Assembly (NCBI GenBank): GCA_947589635.1
Contig: CANQCC010000063.1
Location: forward strand, 1-8,753
Source: an uncultured Clostridia bacterium
GTDB lineage: Bacteria > Bacillota > Clostridia > Christensenellales > CAG-917
Reading direction: 5' to 3'
Length of the DNA stretch: 8,753 nucleotides
Part shown: positions 6,498-8,753 of the stretch, piece after piece
Layout: each line of letters begins with the position of its first letter
Position numbering within the stretch: position 1 is the stretch's first letter
Program-made: the position numbers and the translations under genes
The notes under the pieces: generated by a model
What the model saw: only the letters and a program-made list of their open reading frames with translations
Database searches by the model: none
What the model was told of the DNA's origin: nothing

Positions 6498-6851
6498 ATG
6501 GACAGTGTGAAACGCGGAGAATTATATTATGCCGACTTAAGTCCCGTCGTAGGCAGCGAACAGGGCGGCGTGCGCCCCGTTCTGATAGTCCAGAACAACG
6601 TCGGAAATCGTTTCAGCCCGACCATAATCGCGGCGGCGATAACGTCGCAACTTGACAAGGCAAAGCTGCCCACGCATATCGCCCTTCCCGCAAACGCCTT
6701 CGGATTACCCAAAAATTCCGTAGTCCTCCTCGAGCAGATCCGCACTCTCGACAAGCGCCGCCTCAAGGAAAAAATCGGAGAACTGCCTGTAAATATGATG
6801 GCGCGCGTAAACGAAGCGCTGCTCATCTCCCTCGGCTTTTTCGAGACGTGA
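6498..6851 (+). CDS. MazF/PemK-family mRNA interferase (EndoA/NdoA-like), no adjacent antitoxin
   Basis: Type II toxin of the MazF family: a small dimeric, sequence-specific endoribonuclease that cleaves single-stranded mRNA and is normally held inactive by a MazE-type antitoxin. The 117 residues follow Bacillus subtilis NdoA almost throughout as I remember it: VKRGELYYADLSPVVGSEQGG (4-24), then VRPVLIVQN (25-33), GNRFSPT (36-42), AAAIT (45-49), KLPTH (56-60), LLEQIRTLDK (77-86). Catalytic-region residues R26 and T49 are kept, so it looks functional. The start at 6498 matches the family N-terminus; an in-frame GTG at 6456 would add 14 unrelated residues. No Shine-Dalgarno is well placed: GGAGAG at 6474 is 18 nt away. 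AATAAT (6486-6491) sits 6 nt before the ATG. Neither flank holds an antitoxin ORF; the upstream neighbour is divergent ddh. In Bacillus the gene lies after ndoAI and alr. Confidence 0.95.
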   Translation: MDSVKRGELYYADLSPVVGSEQGGVRPVLIVQNNVGNRFSPTIIAAAITSQLDKAKLPTHIALPANAFGLPKNSVVLLEQIRTLDKRRLKEKIGELPVNMMARVNEALLISLGFFET

Positions 6852-7182
6852 CCGCGTTTAAGTCCGGATTATTTTATATCCGTAAATCTCATACTTGCCA
6901 CGGCGAATCTATTATATCCGTAAAAATTTTAGTCCCAATCCCGGCGAATTTATCATTTTCGTAAGAATTTTTCCTTTCGTCCAAATCTATTGTATTTATA
7001 CACTCCTCAATTCCTCTTAACGCCTTTTTCTTCGCCCATCTCAAGGCGCTCTTAAAAAAGTCGCAATTAAAAGCGTCTCGTCCCGGGCCGCCATTCCGAT
7101 CGGCACAAAAAAACTCCCGTAAACTTCAAAATTTCCGGTCGCTAAGTAATTTAATTATTAATTTTATAAGGCGCTTTTGCGC
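6852..7182. other. AT-rich intergenic spacer without genes
   Basis: About 330 bases between the toxin stop and the MATE promoter. I find no credible coding sequence on either strand and no convincing terminator. It holds three imperfect repeats (6863-6984), a 6-bp inverted repeat CGCCTT/AAGGCG (near 7021-7048) lacking a T-run, and an A/T-rich block at 7146-7169 that could act as an UP element for the MATE promoter. Confidence 0.6.
6863..6984. repeat. Three imperfect ~40-bp direct repeats downstream of the toxin gene
   Basis: Units at 6863-6900, 6901-6940 and 6941-6984 share the pattern CCGGCGAAT..TAT..ATCCGTAAA. The word TTATATCCGTAAA is exact in the first two (6874 and 6912, 38 bp apart), and the third has a diverged TCATTTTCGTAAG. 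The first unit also pairs CGGAT with ATCCG. Function unknown. Confidence 0.6.
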
Positions 7183-7211
7183 TTGCCATAATCTCCCTTA
7201 TATGCTATGAT
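7183..7211 (+). promoter_or_regulatory. Sigma-A promoter of the MATE gene
   Basis: TTGCCA (7183-7188), 17-bp spacer and TATGAT (7206-7211) with an extended TGC just before it. The upstream block at 7146-7169 is A/T-only-like. Transcription should begin near 7218, leaving about 7 nt before the ATG at 7225. A GCGC/GCGC hairpin (7171-7182) abuts the -35 and could be an operator. Confidence 0.7.
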
Positions 7212-7224
7212 AGCTAAGCGAATT

Positions 7225-8592
7225 ATGGATCTTATCAAGGACAACGTCACAAAGCTGTATTTCAGATTTCTCCTCTCCGCAATGGGAAGCGCGGTGGTCA
7301 TTTCAATATACAGTTTTGTGGACACTATCGCGATCGGCAAGTCCGAAAGCGAGGCGGGAGCCGCCGCGATGGCGATCATTTTGCCCTATTTTGCGATAAT
7401 GAGTTTTCTTGCGGTGCTTGCGGGCATGGGCGGCGCCGTATTGATGAGCCAATCCTTCGGCGAAGGCAACGTCAAGAGGGGCAGGCGGTTTTTCACTGCG
7501 TCGGTCATAATTCTCGCCGCGTTGATGGCGGTGTTCTGGTCTCTCAGCATAGCCTTAAAGCGACAGATGTTTACTCTTTTCGGCGCGAACGAACAGATCA
7601 TGCCAAAGGTGCTCGAATACGGAGACCTGCTCGTATACGGCATGCCGCTGTTTGTCATCCCCAACTTTTTGGGCTGTTTCATACGCAATGACAAGGCGCC
7701 TGCGCACGTCATGGCGGCAGTTATCACAGGCGGAGTCGTAAACATAATTGGCGATATCGTATTCGTATTTCCGCTGCATATGGGCATGCGCGGCGCGGGA
7801 CTGGCGACTTTGCTTGGCGCTGCAGTGCAGACTATCATAATGTTTTTGCACTTCTTTAAGCGCAGATGCAATCTGAGATTTGTAAAACCTCAGCCGTTTT
7901 TGAGCAGCGCGAGGCTCATTTTGTGGGCGGGATTCAGCGCGGGCGTGCTCGAGCTTGGCACCGTCGTCATCTCCTGCGTCATGAACAACCAGATAATGAG
8001 ATACGGCACGGAGGCGCATCTTGCGGTCTACGGAGTCATATCCACAATAGCCGCGCTGTTTCAGGCGCTGTTTGGCGGAGTCGGGCTTGCGGTGCAACCC
8101 ATCACCTCCTCAAACTACGGCGCAAGACAACCCGAACGCATAAGGAAAGCGCTGTCCCTCGGCGTCATATGCACAACAGTCCTCGCCGCCGTCTTCACAG
8201 CAGTCTGCGAGGCGGCGCCTACGCCCATAATCCGCCTGTTTATGACCGTCACGCCCGACGTCATCGCAGCCACCCCGCGCATGACAAGACTGTTTTCCAT
8301 TTGGTACTTGTTCTTGGGCGGCAACGTGCTTGGAGTGTACTATCTGCAATCCATTTCACAGGCGCGTATGGCGATGATCCTGTCCATCTCGCGCAGCTTT
8401 GTACTGTCGACCGTCTTCATGTATACCATCCCCCTCGGCCTTGGCATTGACGGAGTCATGCTCGCCCTGCCCGTCTCCGAGGCCGTAACCATGGCCGTGA
8501 CTATAGCCTATATCCTCTATATCCACCGAAAACTCTTCAAACCCATCCACATCGCCAACCTCGTCTACAGCGAAGAGTATTCGCATAAGTGA
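7225..8592 (+). CDS. MATE-family efflux transporter
   Basis: Inner-membrane multidrug and toxin extrusion (MATE) antiporter of 455 residues, expected to export cationic compounds using a sodium or proton gradient. Hydrophobicity suggests the usual 12 helices in two six-helix halves: about 15-35, 45-68, 90-110, 132-152, 162-182, 190-210, then 230-252, 265-290, 308-328, 355-375, 385-405 and 408-432. Family-like motifs are SIYSFVDTIAIGK (27-39), AGMGGAVLMS (66-75), VVNIIGDIVFVFPLHMGMRGAG split over 171-192, and QPITSSNYGARQPERI (291-306). The ATG at 7207 is rejected because it lies on the predicted -10. Starting at 7225 gives MDLIKDNVTKLYFRF, typical of clostridial members. No Shine-Dalgarno is seen. 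It is a single-gene unit with its own promoter and terminator and no adjacent regulator gene. The substrate is unknown. Confidence 0.93.
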   Translation: MDLIKDNVTKLYFRFLLSAMGSAVVISIYSFVDTIAIGKSESEAGAAAMAIILPYFAIMSFLAVLAGMGGAVLMSQSFGEGNVKRGRRFFTASVIILAALMAVFWSLSIALKRQMFTLFGANEQIMPKVLEYGDLLVYGMPLFVIPNFLGCFIRNDKAPAHVMAAVITGGVVNIIGDIVFVFPLHMGMRGAGLATLLGAAVQTIIMFLHFFKRRCNLRFVKPQPFLSSARLILWAGFSAGVLELGTVVISCVMNNQIMRYGTEAHLAVYGVISTIAALFQALFGGVGLAVQPITSSNYGARQPERIRKALSLGVICTTVLAAVFTAVCEAAPTPIIRLFMTVTPDVIAATPRMTRLFSIWYLFLGGNVLGVYYLQSISQARMAMILSISRSFVLSTVFMYTIPLGLGIDGVMLALPVSEAVTMAVTIAYILYIHRKLFKPIHIANLVYSEEYSHK

Positions 8593-8597
8593 CACGT

Positions 8598-8642
8598 CCT
8601 CCCGCAAAATTAGCTCCGTTCATTTTGCGGGAGGTTTTATTT
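8598..8642 (+). terminator. Strong Rho-independent terminator after the MATE gene
   Basis: Perfect 13-bp stem, CCTCCCGCAAAAT (8598-8610) with ATTTTGCGGGAGG (8622-8634), an 11-nt loop and TTTTATTT. It begins 5 nt after the stop codon. Confidence 0.96.
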
Positions 8643-8671
8643 ATGTACGGCGTCCCCCTTTATAACATTAG

Positions 8672-8753
8672 TGTAGTGGACAAACCTTCATATAGGGGTA
8701 GGCTCCCGCCAGATGGCGGGAGCCTACCCCTATATGAAGGTTTGTCCACTACA
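8672..8753. repeat. Perfect 40-bp inverted repeat with 2-nt spacer at the window end
   Basis: Arms 8672-8711 and 8714-8753 are exact reverse complements around a GA spacer; I checked the pairing base by base. The outer ends read TGTAGTGGAC...GTCCACTACA, with TG/CA termini, and the inner part is GC-rich (GGCTCCCGCCA/TGGCGGGAGCC). No ORF lies inside. It could be a short MITE-like element, a hairpin, the joined ends of an insertion sequence, or an assembly fold-back. The sequence stops exactly at the last paired base, so the true outer limit on the right is unknown. Confidence 0.95.

Noticed and set aside
7021..7048. Terminator for the toxin gene
   Set aside because: The CGCCTT/AAGGCG stem is short, has a long loop and is not followed by a T-run on either strand.
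7207..7224. ATG at 7207 as MATE start
   Set aside because: It overlaps the -10 hexamer of a good promoter, and the family N-terminus fits the ATG at 7225.

Overview
This is an ordinary-looking bacterial chromosome segment, roughly half G+C. It most resembles a Clostridia-type Bacillota. The MazF-family toxin is close to Bacillus EndoA/NdoA. The lipid kinase and MATE transporter have N- and C-terminal signatures familiar from clostridial proteins. No phage, plasmid or conjugation genes are seen. The lineage call is inference from protein resemblance only.

Layout. Positions 1-3154 (minus strand) hold a pgsA-valS transcription unit: phosphatidylglycerophosphate synthase, then valyl-tRNA synthetase, whose 3' end lies outside the window. 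A near-consensus sigma-A promoter sits upstream of pgsA. A divergent 150-bp gap leads to a plus-strand diacylglycerol/lipid kinase (3305-4438) with an unusual insertion of about 80-110 residues. It converges on a minus-strand HAD phosphatase (4503-5159), with a strong hairpin terminator between them. Behind the HAD gene lies a cluster of degenerate ~46-bp repeats that copy the 3' end of the next gene, ddh (meso-diaminopimelate dehydrogenase, 5397-6347, minus). A second 150-bp divergent gap separates ddh from a mazF/ndoA-type toxin gene (6498-6851, plus) with no antitoxin beside it. An AT-rich spacer of about 370 bp with three imperfect ~40-bp repeats follows. The last gene is a MATE-family multidrug/cation efflux protein (7225-8592) with its own promoter and a textbook Rho-independent terminator. 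The window ends exactly on the last base of a perfect inverted repeat with 40-bp arms (8672-8753).

The genes are mostly independent housekeeping or single-gene units. Loose themes are envelope biosynthesis (PgsA, lipid kinase, Ddh) and translation (ValS, MazF-type mRNA interferase). There is no clear dedicated new system. The points most worth following are the terminal palindrome, the ddh-derived repeats, the insertion in the lipid kinase, and a recurrent arrangement in which the -10 element lies only 6-14 bases from the start codon with no Shine-Dalgarno. That arrangement suggests leaderless or near-leaderless mRNAs for five of the seven genes.
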